The notes: generated from the letters alone by a model not told the origin. A stretch of 64,000 nt of DNA from Thereva unica (GCA_949987705.1 OX465283.1:159789850-159853849); one strand, 5' to 3'; shown: positions 44,622 to 56,253, counted from the first letter of the stretch. A program made the numbers and translations.

Positions 44622-44968
44622 ATAAATTGAGTTACCCGTCTCGCTTGTGTTTTGGTTGACTTGGGTAACTTTCCGTATTTGCTAGTTGAACCATTTGAGT
44701 TGCCATATATGTAAAAGCGGGTGTTGTGCAGCGGTTCCAAACAATTTAGTACAAAAAATGTCAAAATGAAGGCATAAATGAGGTTAAGTATAATTACAAT
44801 ATCACGCCAAGCTAATCAGCTAATTCAGCCTACTGGTGGTTGGTTTGTGGTTGGTTTTCCCATTGGGGATTAGGCATAAGATACGCCGGGAGTACTGCCA
44901 TATTAAAATGCGGATATAAATACTCCGAAATACCAGCTCCAGCGGGCGGAGGGGGTACGATTCGAAGT

Positions 44969-45126
44969 ATATGGGCCTGTTTTGACGGTTCGCTTCCAGG
45001 AACATTCCTCACGAACTTTGAAGATGAAGGAGGAAGTGGGGATGATGAGAGGTGCAACCCCACTTTTCCCCTCATCCACAAAGTTCATGAGGAACTCTCC
45101 TGGCAGCGAACCGTCTAAACAGGCCT
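44969..45126. repeat. Foldback sequence, ~48-bp arms
   Basis: 44970-45017 and 45078-45126 are imperfect inverted copies (GGCCTGTTTTGACGGTTCGC against the reverse complement GGCCTGTTTAGACGGTTCGC), with a 60-bp GA-rich loop that itself contains GATGAGAGG/CCCCTCATC. Open frames across it on both strands are by-products of the symmetry. Confidence 0.75.
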
Positions 45127-45202
45127 TATGATTTTAGGCTCGTGTTTTGGGAATCAGCTGTTTTCGACAGGGTTCAGCAGTTAATTTACTTGGGTAATTC
45201 AT

Positions 45203-45375
45203 GTTTAGTGATTTTTAGTTTTTACCTATTTTTATATAATTTTAGTTAAGAAGAGGGGATTTTGGAGGCTTAGCGTGTCTTCTATCGCTTTAGGGCTGCC
45301 AGATATGTATTTTTTTGGACTTTATTATGTTTTGTGGTAATTTTTTGCTTTTGCTTTTTGCTGTGGTCAATTTTT
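45203..45375 (+). repeat. Dispersed repeat, inverted copy at 48245-48432
   Basis: GGGATTTTGGAGGCTTAGCG and TGTCTTCTATCGCTTTAGGG near 45255-45294 match the reverse complement of 48320-48360 (GTGGATTTTGGAGGCTGAGC, ATGTCTTCTATCGCTTTGGG). Similarity starts at GTTTAGTGATTTTT (45201) on one side. No coding. Confidence 0.65.
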
Positions 45376-45379
45376 ACTT

Positions 45380-47540
45380 TCTCGATTCAATTCGAAAGAC
45401 TTCCAGCATTTCTTCCCGCTGATTTGCCGATCCTTCTGCTCCCCTCTAAGAAGTCCTTACTCTCACATATTCATTATCCTCTAAATATTCTTGATCAGTA
45501 AGGTTTAATATCTTTGGAGTTCTGTCAAATGTACTTATAAAAGTCGTACTATGGATTAAAAATTATAATAATGATATTAACCTCTTTCTTTAAAACATAA
45601 TAATGATTTTAAAGTATCTAAAATAACTCTAAAAATTGCACCTAGCAACACCAACCAAATCAAGACCCCTCAAATCATTCATTAATTAAAAATTTGTTTT
45701 TGTTTAACATATATCGCAGATGACTGAATGGCGCTGCACATGCATAAAAAGGATACCAGCTCCCCAAAACGTCCTGTTTTTAATAGTGGGTAATATCTGG
45801 ATGTCCTTTAGATACTTGAGTTGTGTAAAGACCTGTATCGGCATTTGGTAAACGAAAAATGAATTTTTCAGGAAGGATTCATAGAGTCCTTCTGATCTCG
45901 ACACAAGGACTATACCCAGTTCTGCTATTGGATGCGAATAATAAAAAAAAAAAAACAAGAATATTTTTTCTTGCCTATAAACGAAAGTTTCACAAAAAAG
46001 CCTCTGCAAAAAAAGTTTCCCATTACACCGAACCAAATATTTACACAAGACTGCCTGAATGGGGCTTTAATGACAAACAACATGTGCTGCACACACACCC
46101 CGAGAACAGGACGAGAGATGTCGAGTCGTCGTCGTCGTTGTCGCTGCAGCTTCCTTCCTATCCTGGGTGCAAAACTTCACTTCGTCCTGTCATATTCTTC
46201 TTCTGCTTCAGCCCCCTTTGATTGTGATGAGCAGAGTGATGATTTTTGTTTGTATTTTTTTTTGCTGTTATGAATCCTTTTCTATCCTAAATTAGCCAGT
46301 TGTGCATATGTTCGGATGGATTCATTATCCATCGAAACCATGTACACTTGTGCGACGAAATTGCATGATTGAGGTTGTATGAGCACACACAAGACAGGAC
46401 GAAGTGCAACCGACCATTTGGAAAAAAAGTGGTACCATCTCAAAGGTTCCGCTAAATGGGGCCACATATCAAAATATAATTGTCCTTTCGGAAGATTTCC
46501 TTTGATTAAATATTTAAGTAACAAGGATTTCAAGTTTAATTGATGTCTAAAGGATATTCATGCATCCCTCAAAGCAAGCATCCTTGAAAGGTCGCATACG
46601 GCTACGGCTTTCCATTAGTAAAATGTTTATGCAACCTCTTAGACATAATGTGGGGTCAAACCTGAAAAAAATAAATAATGAACGATCCAGAAGGGATTTA
46701 AAATTTTATGCTGATAAGTAATCACATTCTTCTTCATTTTCTATGGTCTTCCAGGAGCATGGGTCCATGCATGCCCGGAGCTTTGATCCCTTAATTGCCT
46801 TCACAGGTGCTGCAGAAAAAGTGCGGCGGTGGAGATTTTTTAAGAGGCTGTAATCCCTTTTGGCAAGTTAATATGGCGTTTAAGCGATCACCACCAGGGC
46901 AAATGAAAAGGGATTAAGTTAATCAGGATTCTATGGACGTTACACACCTTTTATAAAATTTGCAAATTTTTCACCCTTAGCCTGTAGGAGGGTGTAGACT
47001 ATTGATATAGGTGATGGAAAGTGATGATAAAGGTATGAAAATATCGAATCAGTTTGTTTTCTATACTACTTTACATATTCATAACTCAACCAGGTAGCAC
47101 CGAGAGCCTCCTGAAAGCTCATTGCCAGTTTATTCGTTGCGTGGGGAGACCCTGGATTACCACCTACTGATATGCATCAATTCTTACCTTAAAAACCAAA
47201 CACTGAATTGCTCTTCAAAATGCGTCATATAAAGTGTAAAAAAACAATTACCGCACAGATGGTATAAATTATCTTTCAACTTCATACATCAATTGAAAAA
47301 AAAACCCACCCTGGTACCAAGACGTTTTGGTTTTTACAATAGAAAAAAGAAATGTGAATATTTTTTGCAATTTTAGGAATATACCAAATTAACTTAACTT
47401 GGACTATATGAATTCGTTCTGTAAAATGGTATAAAGATGTGACATTGTAAAATAATGGTAGAACAAAAATTATTAACGTATGGTGACCCACACAGCATTA
47501 TCCGTTGCAATATATATTTTCGAGATTAACTACCAATTCG
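45380..47540. other. Unassigned AT-rich stretch
   Basis: No gene or bounded element. A pair of CGAGTCGTCGTCGTCGTTGT low-complexity bases lies near 46121-46140. Frames at 45859-46273 plus overlap in different phases and have no recognisable motif. Confidence 0.3.
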
Positions 47541-47544
47541 CCAT

Positions 47545-48010
47545 ATCGCTTCTATACTATGGATACAGTTGCCAGTTCAATTGGTATTCTCATGCCGCAA
47601 GAAGATAAGGAAATATTACGACTGTATAATAATGTACTGGTACATTATTATAGTCGTCATACAACCTCCAGTGAATCTAACTTTTTTAAATACAAGCTGA
47701 AAAGTCTAGCGGTTGTAGAATCATTGATTTGTTTTCATTTGTATATTATGGGCAAACGAATCAGAGTTGTGGCTATATGTGCTGCTATCAGTACCTGACT
47801 AAGCCATTACTTCCACGGATAGGTCGTGTGTGGTCGAATTGGTACATCGAGCCGGTGGTGAAAATCGACATGTTGAAGCACTTAGTCGCCAGCCGAACGA
47901 ACCTGCTGTGGATGCGAAAATTCGTGGGAAATATATTTTACAAAAAAAAACTCCGCCAAGACGACTTGTTGTGGGCAATGTAAAGGAAGGACGAGAAAGA
48001 CAACCAAATA
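47545..48010 (+). pseudogene. Ty3/gypsy pol: RNase H to linker fragment
   Basis: Plus-strand frames with one shift read KYKLKSLAVVESLICFHLYI (47688-47747), the RNase H helix that in gypsy pol reads YELETLAVV, then VELVHRAGGENRHVEALSRQ near 47830-47890, the RNase H end matching the HVDALSR signature. An acidic catalytic position appears lost (ICAAIS where the family has D). The integrase lies further on at 48940-49350 after an inserted region. Decayed relic; no LTRs found. Confidence 0.72.
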
Positions 48011-48244
48011 ATTAAAATCTTCGAGTCAAGAGAAGGGGGTGATTAAATAAGACTGTTACATGCTGAAAAGTTTCGATTCTAAGGGGACTATGCTTACATT
48101 TGGTGGGCAAAAGTATTTATGTTGAGCTTCTTTCTCACAAGCTACAGAAAGGATAAATCTCCATCAGAATCTCCTCCCACAGTTTGAGGATATGAACAGA
48201 CCCCTTCATAATAAATCTTTATGTTGATAAAAAGTTTCCGTCAT

Positions 48245-48432
48245 TCAACACCCCTAAAGCAAAAAGGAAAAAATGACCACAAAGCACAACAGAGTCCGAA
48301 AAAAAATACTTATCTGGCAACCCCAAAGCGATAGAAGACATGCTCAGCCTCCAAAATCCACTCTTCGTTGAACAGTTCAATAGCTACAATGATATAAAAT
48401 TAGTAAATAACTCAAAATCACTAAACCCGGAC
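48245..48432 (-). repeat. Dispersed repeat, inverted partner of 45203-45375
   Basis: See the matching blocks around 48320-48360. It lies inside the gypsy relic, so it inserted after that element or is part of a composite insertion with the GAGTTGA-type element next to it. Confidence 0.6.
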
Positions 48433-48479
48433 CCGCTGACGTATTAAGCCAGCATTCTAAATTACCCCGTTTATGACTA

Positions 48480-48895
48480 GGTTAACCCAAGTTCAACCCA
48501 GTTATAAACAAGGGTCCAGTTGGCACTGGCAAGGGTCGAGTTGGCCTCTCGACTCAACTTAGCTCTCCTACCTTGGTCGAGTTGATATTACGCCTCATAT
48601 ACGCGGGTTGAGTTGTAACTGAGTTGAAGTGATATTTTTGTTTATCATCCGTGAGTCTGCTTTCGGCGTAGCTTGCACAGGAATATAGAATTATTTCGTT
48701 CCGATTACCTTCCATGTTTTAAAAAAAAATTGACGTACATATATATAAATGAGAATTTCACACAAAAAATTTAAGGTTATGTTTTAATGATGTTTAACTC
48801 TGTTTCAACTCAAAGTGAGCTTAACTCGACCTCATATACGGTGGTCGAACATTCAACTCAACCTCGACTCAACTTTTCAACTGGTTAATGTTGTC
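48480..48895. repeat. GAGTTGA-type dispersed element
   Basis: Repeated CAACTCGAC/GTCGAGTTG motifs occur near 48533, 48556, 48580, 48600, 48815, 48830, 48855 and 48870, in both orientations at the two ends. It resembles elements at 9075-9236 and 53503-53731 (GTTGAGGTTGAGTTGAA at both). Ends are approximate. It splits the gypsy pol relic. Confidence 0.55.
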
Positions 48896-48939
48896 CAGAA
48901 AAGAGGGCTGTTTCGACGAACATCCGATGGAACTACATG

Positions 48940-49350
48940 GGTAGTCCAGTGGGATGGCGAATCTTAAGAATATGTCATAAAACAGTGGGGCAAACTTTGC
49001 CACGGGGTCAGAATAACTCCTGGTTCACTTGGATAAGTAACTTCGTGGTGGAGTATATTTCGTCATGCATTTCTTGCTGTTATCTTCGTCGCCCAGGGAG
49101 TCGTTTAGAGGGAGACTTCATTATACGACTATGCCTCGTCTGGCGGTTTCCTTTCATAGGGTGCATTTGGACAATCAAGGCCCTATCCAACAAGCAAGCA
49201 ACGGACTTCGCATACTCTTGTAACTATAGACGCGTCCACTAAGCTAAGGATCCAAGCTGTGAAGAGTACGTCCACTACTCGGGTCTTAAAGTTGATCAAT
49301 GAGACGACAAGTTACTGCGGATTGCCGACAATGCAATCAAAGGAATTCGG
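48940..49350 (+). pseudogene. Ty3/gypsy integrase fragment
   Basis: A frame across 49110-49330 reads PRLAVSFHRVHLDNQGP, LVTIDASTKLRIQAVKSTST and INETTSYCGLP, the order of the integrase catalytic core (HxDxxGP with the first Asp present as HLDNQGP, then the DAxSK segment). An upstream stretch with CISCCY near 49060-49090 lies where the HHCC zinc knuckle would be. Stops interrupt it. It continues the gypsy relic at 47545-48010. Confidence 0.65.
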
Positions 49351-49369
49351 ATTCGGCAAAAAAACTGCG

Positions 49370-49520
49370 GTAAGACTTATGGGGTGGAACAGCGAGGGAT
49401 TCCCAACCTCCGCTGGAAGGATGGCGTAGACCAGGACGCTCAGAGCATAGGGATGCCAAACTGGATCACATCGGCTCAGAATCGGGACCGGTGGAGAGAA
49501 CAGTTGCGAAAGGCCAGGAC
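49370..49520 (+). repeat. RTE-type LINE 3' end
   Basis: NLRWKDGVDQDAQSIGMPNW and SAQNRDRWREQLRKART (49408-49520) form the C-terminal signature of RTE-like LINEs. The reverse complement of this piece is the split repeat at 11991-13060. It is followed directly by a SINE head in antisense. Confidence 0.7.
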
Positions 49521-49592
49521 CGGATCCCTGGATTCGAACCCGGGATCTCTGTGATGGTAGCCCCGCGCCTTACCCCTAAACTACCGAGGTAC
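49521..49592 (-). repeat. tRNA-derived SINE head, second copy
   Basis: On the minus strand: CCTCGGTAGTTTAGGGGTAA (A box) then GATCCCGGGTTCGAATCCAG (B box GGTTCGAATCC at 49531-49541 region). It matches the head of the SINE at 12293-12360 with about 75% identity. Only the head is visible; the body is not the same as at 12360-12751. Confidence 0.7.
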
Positions 49593-49599
49593 TTCTAAA

Positions 49600-50380
49600 A
49601 ATAACAGGTAGGTTGGAGGATTCATCTTCTTTTCCAATCTGTTTTACGACTAATGCAATATACATAATATGTAAATGCCCCCATTCAGCGCTAAATATAT
49701 ATCTTCAGATTTCGGACCATATTTTACAGATGACCATTCTTCCCGAATTGAAAATAAATAGAAATTGATAATGTAAACTAAGCCCCAAAAAATAACGATA
49801 CTAATTTTTCCCCAAAAAAAATCCTTTCCTTTAGTTTGCATTACTTTTCTTTAAAATTCAATTTGCGTTCATTACGTGCCCTAATTTAACCGAGGTTCAT
49901 CTGTTCGGAGCCAAGTCAACTCTAGTGCAGTCCATTATTAGATCCCCACACGTATATCTCATAAAATCCTTGTCGAGGAAGACAACTTTTTCCTGAACAT
50001 CCTTTGGCACATACACACACTCACATGCAACTCCTTTCCATGACAAAACCATCAGAAGTACAAACTTCAATCTGAAGCTCCAAATTAACTGCTAGAAAAC
50101 AGGGAAGAGCCATCTTAGGAAAAAATCTCATCTCTTGCACCTTGTTGCTTGCACCTTGGTTTTCCCATCTAATCCGAATGAACTTTAATAAACATGGAAT
50201 GAATTTCGTGTTCTGATGGAGATTTTAAAAAACCCCGGAACTTCCGGCAAAGTTCAATTTTAAGCATTTTTTGGGGAAGGAGCTGGTGCATTTGAAATAG
50301 GTGCTCCAATTGGGAATATCGTCTGTCCTCGGTGCGGCGATGTTAACTGCCGTTTACTCCTCGATAATCAAATCCTGTAA
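49600..50380. other. Unassigned stretch
   Basis: AT-rich, no gene or element recognised. Confidence 0.3.
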
Positions 50381-50660
50381 TAACACTAAATGTCATGACG
50401 GGGGAGACTGGCCGTAATTTAGCAACCATTTACAGACAAATAAACGGCCAATAAATAACATTTTAAATACGTGCTTTCAGCGGATGCCGATGCTCGATGT
50501 CCTCTAATGTCTCTCCGGGAAGTCAGGATGCGGCGGAAAAGGATTTTATTTGCTTTCTTGAAGGCGGCGCTTTTTATGAGTTTTGGACTATTACGCTCCG
50601 CCCGAGCTTGATGGAATTTTATTAACAGCTTTTAAGGTGTGCTATTGCAAATTGAAAGTG
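50380..50660. other. Non-repetitive island (possible conserved non-coding element)
   Basis: Balanced composition with TAAT/ATTTA-type motifs next to GC-rich blocks (AATTTAGCAACCATTTACAG, CAATAAATAACATTTTAAAT, GGCGGCGCTTTTTATGAG). No frame with motifs. Texture resembles the islands at 58600 and 63000. Confidence 0.3.
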
Positions 50661-51130
50661 TTGCAATACTTCATGCACAAAGAGCAGGGTACTACTATCA
50701 ATTATTTTAGGAGTATTCTTTAACCTACTTATAGATTCTAAGACCATCGCTTGCTTATAAGCAAAAGACACCATATTTCAACTTCAACTGTTCCAGAACA
50801 AGATTGTCACGGCGGCATTTTTACCTGAGTTAGCCCCACACAGTAATCTGGGCCACCTCAAAAAAGCTTCGATGCATTTTCCGTTTAAGTAGAAATTATG
50901 CTGCATAGTAAGCAACTTTTGATGCGAATTTTATTTTTGGCTCAAGTTCTATAGATGGAAGCATTTTTTTGTAATGTATTAAAAGTAATAGTTAGAAGTA
51001 AATAAATTCAGTCAGTAATTCATAACACTTCTGGCGAAACGTTTGAAGTCAACACCTTTGCAAAAGTATCAAGACCTTGGGCAAGATAAAATCGTAGACA
51101 AGCTTTGCAGACGAATAGAGTATACGTAAA
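50660..51130. other. Unassigned stretch
   Basis: No features recognised apart from AT-rich low-complexity sequence. Confidence 0.3.
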
Positions 51131-51990
51131 CAGAAGAATCTTATAGATATAGGAAGGCTTCAATGAAGGTAGAATTAGACAAGCGTACAAAGGAACTCGC
51201 CAGGTCACCAATAAGTTTCAGGCAAGAACGGACATCTGCAAAGACATAGATGGGAACTTGTTGGCAGATCCTGATAGGATAAAGAAAAGGTGGAGAGAAT
51301 ATTTTCAGAACCTATTGAATCCTATCCCCATACTAAACGAGAATGCATAGACAGAGGCATTTGTAATTCCCCAAGATAAGATCTCAATAGAACCACCAAC
51401 ACTGGATGAGGTAGGGAAGCTGTAAAAAGGCAGAACAGTAACAAATCGCCTGGCGCCGATGGAATAGCAGCTGAGATGCTAAAAGGGAGGTGCTAAAAAC
51501 TACAGAGGCAGCTCACTCCTCAGTACCAGCTACAAAATCTTCACAATCCTTGTGAAACAAAAACTGGAACCTATAGCGGAAGGCCTTATAGGAGAATATC
51601 AAGCTGGTTTTAGGACAAACAGGTCAACATCGGACCAACTGCTGACCTTAAGGCAAACTCTGGAGAAAACCTGTGAAAGGAATGTAGATGTATATCAGAT
51701 ATTTGTCGACTTTCAACAGGCATATGACTCAATAAACAGAGAGAGGTTATACGAGATTTTATCGGAATTAGAAGTCCCCTCCAAGCTGGTACAACTGATT
51801 AAATGTGCAACAAATAGCTCACTGGCGAAGGTAAGGATCCAAAATGATATCACAGAGGAATTCGAAATATGACAAGGACTTAGACAAGGAAATGGACTGT
51901 CATTTGATGGACTGTGCCTTGTAACCCATTAACAAGGCTGATCAGTAAATTAAGTCCAGAGGCAGGGATCACGAACCTTCCAGTCACACA
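51130..51990 (+). pseudogene. RTE-type LINE reverse transcriptase fragment
   Basis: After a linker (GRIRQAYKGTRQVTNKFQAR region, 51175-51230) and a NKSPGADGIAAEML block (51438-51480), the frame at 51552-51872 reads GEYQAGFRTNRSTSDQLLTL and the palm block QIFVDFQQAYDSINRERLYE. It stops before the YADD motif; remaining pieces near 51870-51960 are in other frames. An in-frame deletion joins the EML and KNYRG blocks near 51485. Inactive. Confidence 0.8.
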
Positions 51991-53165
51991 TACAATGTAC
52001 GAAACAGCATGGAACATCATTCTCAACCGTTATAACAATAAGCGATTGCGATAAGTCTACCTTGGGCTAACAGCGTTACTACGACTGTCGTCGATAACAA
52101 GATCGCTGCATTTGACAGTACGATCCTTGACCTGTTTGATGAATGTGTACCTCTGTGAAGTAAAACATTATCAGCAACTTCTAAGCCTTGGTTTACTGCG
52201 GAAATGAAATCCCTTATAAGGGAGTTTCTTTTCAACTGGGCACAAAAAGTCAACAGTGATTCTGCTAGAAGATCTATTAGGAATAAAGTTGTAGCTAAAC
52301 TTAAGGAAGCAAAGAGGAATTTTTACGCTCGTAAGCTTAATCCTTCTCTGTCATCAAAAACGGTAAGGAAAAATTTGCGCCATTTGGGTATTCATTCGCC
52401 CTCAACCTCTGTCCCGAAACCCTAAACCAACATTTTTAACTCACCATTAGGCGGCCTGAATAATGCTTCCTTCCCTTCCTCATCTGCTGGCTTCAGTTTT
52501 CGTTTCTCCCACCATGTGCTCATTGCCCTTCAAGTGCGCATTGGATTTCCAAATATGCCCATTCGTTGACTATTTACCCGTCTTAGCTCATATTTTCAAC
52601 TCCAGCTTCTCAGTATCTACGTTTCCCTCGTCTCGGAAGCTTGGTCTTTAATCCAATACTCCAATGCCCATCTCCTGCATGTCCTTCTGATTTTCGCCCT
52701 ATCAGTATTCTTCCATTTCTAGCTAATATTCTTGAAAAGCTCAAGCAAGCAACTCAAATCCTTGAGTATTGCGATCGGCTTCCACTCATAAATGTGTGGC
52801 AGTCTGGCTTTCGCAAGCATCACAGCTGCGAAACTGCAATCCTCAAAGTTACAACTGATATCCGAAACTCTCTTGACGTTAAATGCGTTTCCTGCGTACT
52901 GTTGCTTGACTTCTCTCCATTTTTATCCTTCTGCTATCAAACTGTTACAAAGCTTTTTAACCATCACCATTAACCACGGTGGTTGAAGTTCCTCGATAGA
53001 TTCACTTCACGCTGGCGTTCCTCAAGGTTCTATTCTGGGTCCTCTGTTATTAGGCATCTTTATTAACGATCTTCCTTCGATAGTAACCTATTCGAAGATT
53101 CATATGTACGCTGATGATGGGATGTGTGGAAGAACTGGCTGCTGACCTACGCCGTGTTTCTTCCT

Positions 53166-53363
53166 AACTCCGCCGTCGTCGCCTGGTCCCAAGCCCAGGG
53201 TGTGAAAGGAGGAGGGTGGTCAACCTGCCGAATTGACCAGAATCGGGAAACCGAAGAAACTAGGCAAGAAACCGCATTTTTCAAAGCGGCACCGACAGCA
53301 GCGTATCCGTTATGGGGACGTCCCGCTCGGACCGCCAGCTAACGGATCAAAGAAGAAGAAGAA
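53166..53363 (+). mobile_element. SINE-like insertion with 12-bp target duplication
   Basis: 198 bp between exact copies of GTGTTTCTTCCT (53154-53165 and 53364-53375). The 5' part matches 44571-44621 and the 3' part (CAGCAGCGTATCCGTTATGG, CGGACCGCCAGCTAACGGAT) matches an RTE tail at 26405-26490; it ends in a (GAA)n tail (53351-53363). A body that shares its 3' end with a LINE fits a SINE or short LINE copy mobilised by that LINE. Confidence 0.85.
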
Positions 53364-53502
53364 GTGTTTCTTCCTGGGCGACCTCAAACTTACTTCATCT
53401 CAATCCTTCCAAGTCCCATTGCATCTTTTTTTTCATTCGGCCACTGTTCGTCCTAACCTCTAGGCTATCGCTTTAAATGGGGTCCTTGTACTACGTATTC
53501 AT

Positions 53503-53731
53503 GATGAGTTGAATAGTTAAGTTGAGGTTGAGTTGAAGACGAAAAAACACTAAACGTTACAAATACAGAGATGCTCCTGTCAACTAAATTCATCTACTGA
53601 ACTTCTGAGCTCGCGTTTATATGCATAATTTTAACTCAACCCAGGTAGCAGAACTGAGTCGAGTTCAGTCCACCCCAAATCAACTCGACTCGCGTCTACA
53701 TGTAGTTGGACTCGGGTGAATCCAACTCATC
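53503..53731. mobile_element. GAGTTGA-type TIR element
   Basis: GATGAGTTGAATAGTTAAG at 53503 pairs with the inverted right end GATGAGTTGGATTC finishing at 53731. AACTCGACTC-type motifs recur within. About 229 bp, no coding. Confidence 0.6.
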
Positions 53732-53866
53732 ATATATACGAACTATTGAATGACAAAATGACCAGCTACGATCGTGTTAGTTCCATCATTCGTTAAACAT
53801 ACGGACAGCTGTCGAAACTTACGTTCCATTACGGTTTGCTCAGTAGGAACTGCTCGTATGTACCTA

Positions 53867-54095
53867 TTAGGTTGTCCCATAAGTTTCTTCCGCGCCACGC
53901 TATGAATGACTCTAACTGGCTATGTTTATATAAACATGCAGGCTTATCTCTTAGCCGTTTATGGTTTATATATAACATAATATGTTTATATTCATATATA
54001 ACATAATAAATCAACCTTAAACAACACATCTCACAACACATCTCGTGTATTCATTTCGAATCAAAAAAAGGGAAGGAACTTATGGGACAACCTAA
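53867..54095. mobile_element. Mariner-type MITE, TA target duplication
   Basis: TTAGGTTGTCCCATAAGTTT at 53867 pairs with the inverted right end (25-bp arms, one mismatch) at 54071-54095. TA flanks both sides (53865-53866 and 54096-54097), the mariner signature. The 229-bp interior is AT-rich with an ATATAACATAATA duplication and no transposase. Confidence 0.88.
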
Positions 54096-54439
54096 TACTT
54101 AGTGAAGGCACTTATTTTACCTCTTCTAATGCATAGCCTGCCTGCTTTACTTGCTTTTGACTCCTCCTGCGCCCGTAAACTTGCCTTTAACGACTGTGTT
54201 CGTTTTGTTTACAAGTCACGCTGTTTTGGCCATATCTCACCCTATTCTAATTCCGTTATAAGCTGCTCTCTTAGTGACTCCGTGTGTATAGATTTCTGCG
54301 TCTGCTTCGTGATACCCTCCAGCATAGTAAACCATCTTATCTCAATCAGCTTGTGCTTCCTCGGAAGCATATTGAACAGCGCTTCAAATAAGCTCCCCTG
54401 AGCAGCGCTCCTAATTTTTCCCACTGTGGGGTAGTGCAA

Positions 54440-56250
54440 AAGAAGTCATCTGAGACTGTATTCTCCTCTCACGAGTTTCCTTCAGATGTAATTTAACAAA
54501 GTTCTACCTCTTAAAAGATGGCGCTAATTTCAAAATAATAATTGCAAATTTGCAAGTTGCCTTTCAAGTTTATACTTAGGTTAAGCAACACTCTTCTCCC
54601 ATCATCTCCGGCACTATGGTCATATTTTTCATTAACTCGTTTCATTGCGATTACTCCGCACCAAGCTGCAAATGAATTAAATTAAAAGTACGCCATGGTA
54701 CTACCGCCATAAGTGGTTGGCTATCAGCGCCTCTTTATCTCCCTTGCGAGCCTCCAGGTAGCGCTGACGTGGACGTCTGCCTTTTGGGGATTGTATAAAA
54801 AGTAGAAAATTCACTTTTCTGGAATCCTGACTTTCTTAAGGAGCTGCGATAAATTATTAGGAGCGAGACTCCACACTTTACTTTTACATTCAATTTCCCT
54901 GTCTTAACTCATCCGCCGCCATCTCCGCCTCAGTTATGCAATGTTCACGTTCCATTCAAGAAAGTTGCCGCCTTGTTAGCCTTTACCTGTTGTTTTGCGG
55001 AAGGAAACTGTGTGCGGAGGATCCGTTTGCATAGTGCAAAAATGAGGAAATTAGTTTCTACCCAAAAATTTGTGTAGAAGCAGCGCAGCACCAGCATCGC
55101 CGTCAGACATGAGAGAGGTTCTGGTGTCTTGGAAAGTTATTGCAGCTCATGAAATTCCACTGAGATAGACTACAACTCCTCAAAAGTTGCATAAAGCCGT
55201 CTACAAATCGAGTGCTGAATATTTAAAATGATTTTAAATAGTAAATTACCTCAAGGAAAGAAGTTATAATATTTATCTTATGCGCGCTATTGAAGCCCCG
55301 CTCTGAGCGGGTATTGAGCGGTTGCATATTTCGTTATTCATTTGTTTGTAAAGGTAATGAGGGATTATCTCCATTGTATCCACGCCAGTTGAACATGCGA
55401 ATATACCTGTGTAGGTATATCTTTGTTGCAGGAGCGGATCAAATGAAAATTATGATACGAATAAAATATGTAATAAGAAAAGAACACAAGCAACTCTTTA
55501 TGACTTGATGAAACGTTCCCACCTGCCTTTTTACTATAGTATGCACTATGTAGAATTTTAAGTTTATATTTTCCACGAATCCTTGAATCACATCAAGTTC
55601 GCCGCACAGTGGGAAAACATGAAGTTCGAATGACAACGCCAATTTTAACATTCAAACTCTGGATGGACAAACACATTCCACACAATGGGATCATCAGATG
55701 CGTCACTGCTGAGCGATGTACTACCAGAACAACTCGTTGGAAACTTAGGAGCTTCACCACTGACACATTTTGAAAAGAAGAACGAGGTCGGATTAGCCGC
55801 GATCGCATCAATGACCTAAGTACTTCGTACCCTCATGCTAAGACCATCGTTCTATTAGTGCCAATCCTGCTGTAGCGGTACAACTTTAAAAATCTTCCAG
55901 GAAATTCTGGATGGATAGGTTTTCCATACCTTCCGTACCTTCCAAACAGCATTAATAGACTGTCTACCCTTTATAAATGCGCCTCTCGGCCAATCCGACA
56001 CGATATACCCATAATTGTAGTCTGCCGTTAAAAAGACACACTCGTTTAGGTAGCAAACTACTTTCATCACGTTCGATCAACCTCTCTACCCTAGGTCGCG
56101 AGATGTGATGCAAGTCATGTGGGAGACCTTGAGCTATCATAGCGCTGAAAATAATAATAGAGGCCACGCCAATGTCCCGACGATCGGAGGACGCAGCTTT
56201 CTAAGCTACGGTACGGTAGTAATGGAGTCCTTAGACTATAATTGAAATTT
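54440..56250. other. Unassigned stretch
   Basis: No element ends. Several short minus frames (55439-56167) overlap in different phases; none shows a recognisable motif, though 55855-56167 could be remains of an unrecognised element. Confidence 0.3.
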
Positions 56251-56253
56251 CTG

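Larger units (their letters stand above)
51990..54440 (+). mobile_element. Second CR1/Jockey-like LINE, interrupted by three insertions
   Basis: A plus-strand LINE: SLIREFLFNWAQKVNSDSAR (52207 on), CPSDFRPISILPFLANILEK near 52676-52740, QSGFRKHHSCETAI near 52801-52840, a LLLDFS palm block near 52905, AGVPQGSILGPLL near 53003-53050 and YADDG near 53108-53122. The SINE-like insert (53166-53363), a GAGTTGA-type element (53503-53731) and a mariner MITE (53867-54095) break it. Coding resumes near 54100: ALILPLLMHSLP, NDCVRFVYKSRC then HISPYSN, the LINE C-terminal tail. Different from the LINE at 1152 by sequence. Confidence 0.82.

Noticed and set aside
44840..45118. Open frames on both strands with glycine-rich peptides
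   Set aside because: The region is a foldback; symmetric sequence makes frames on both strands similar.
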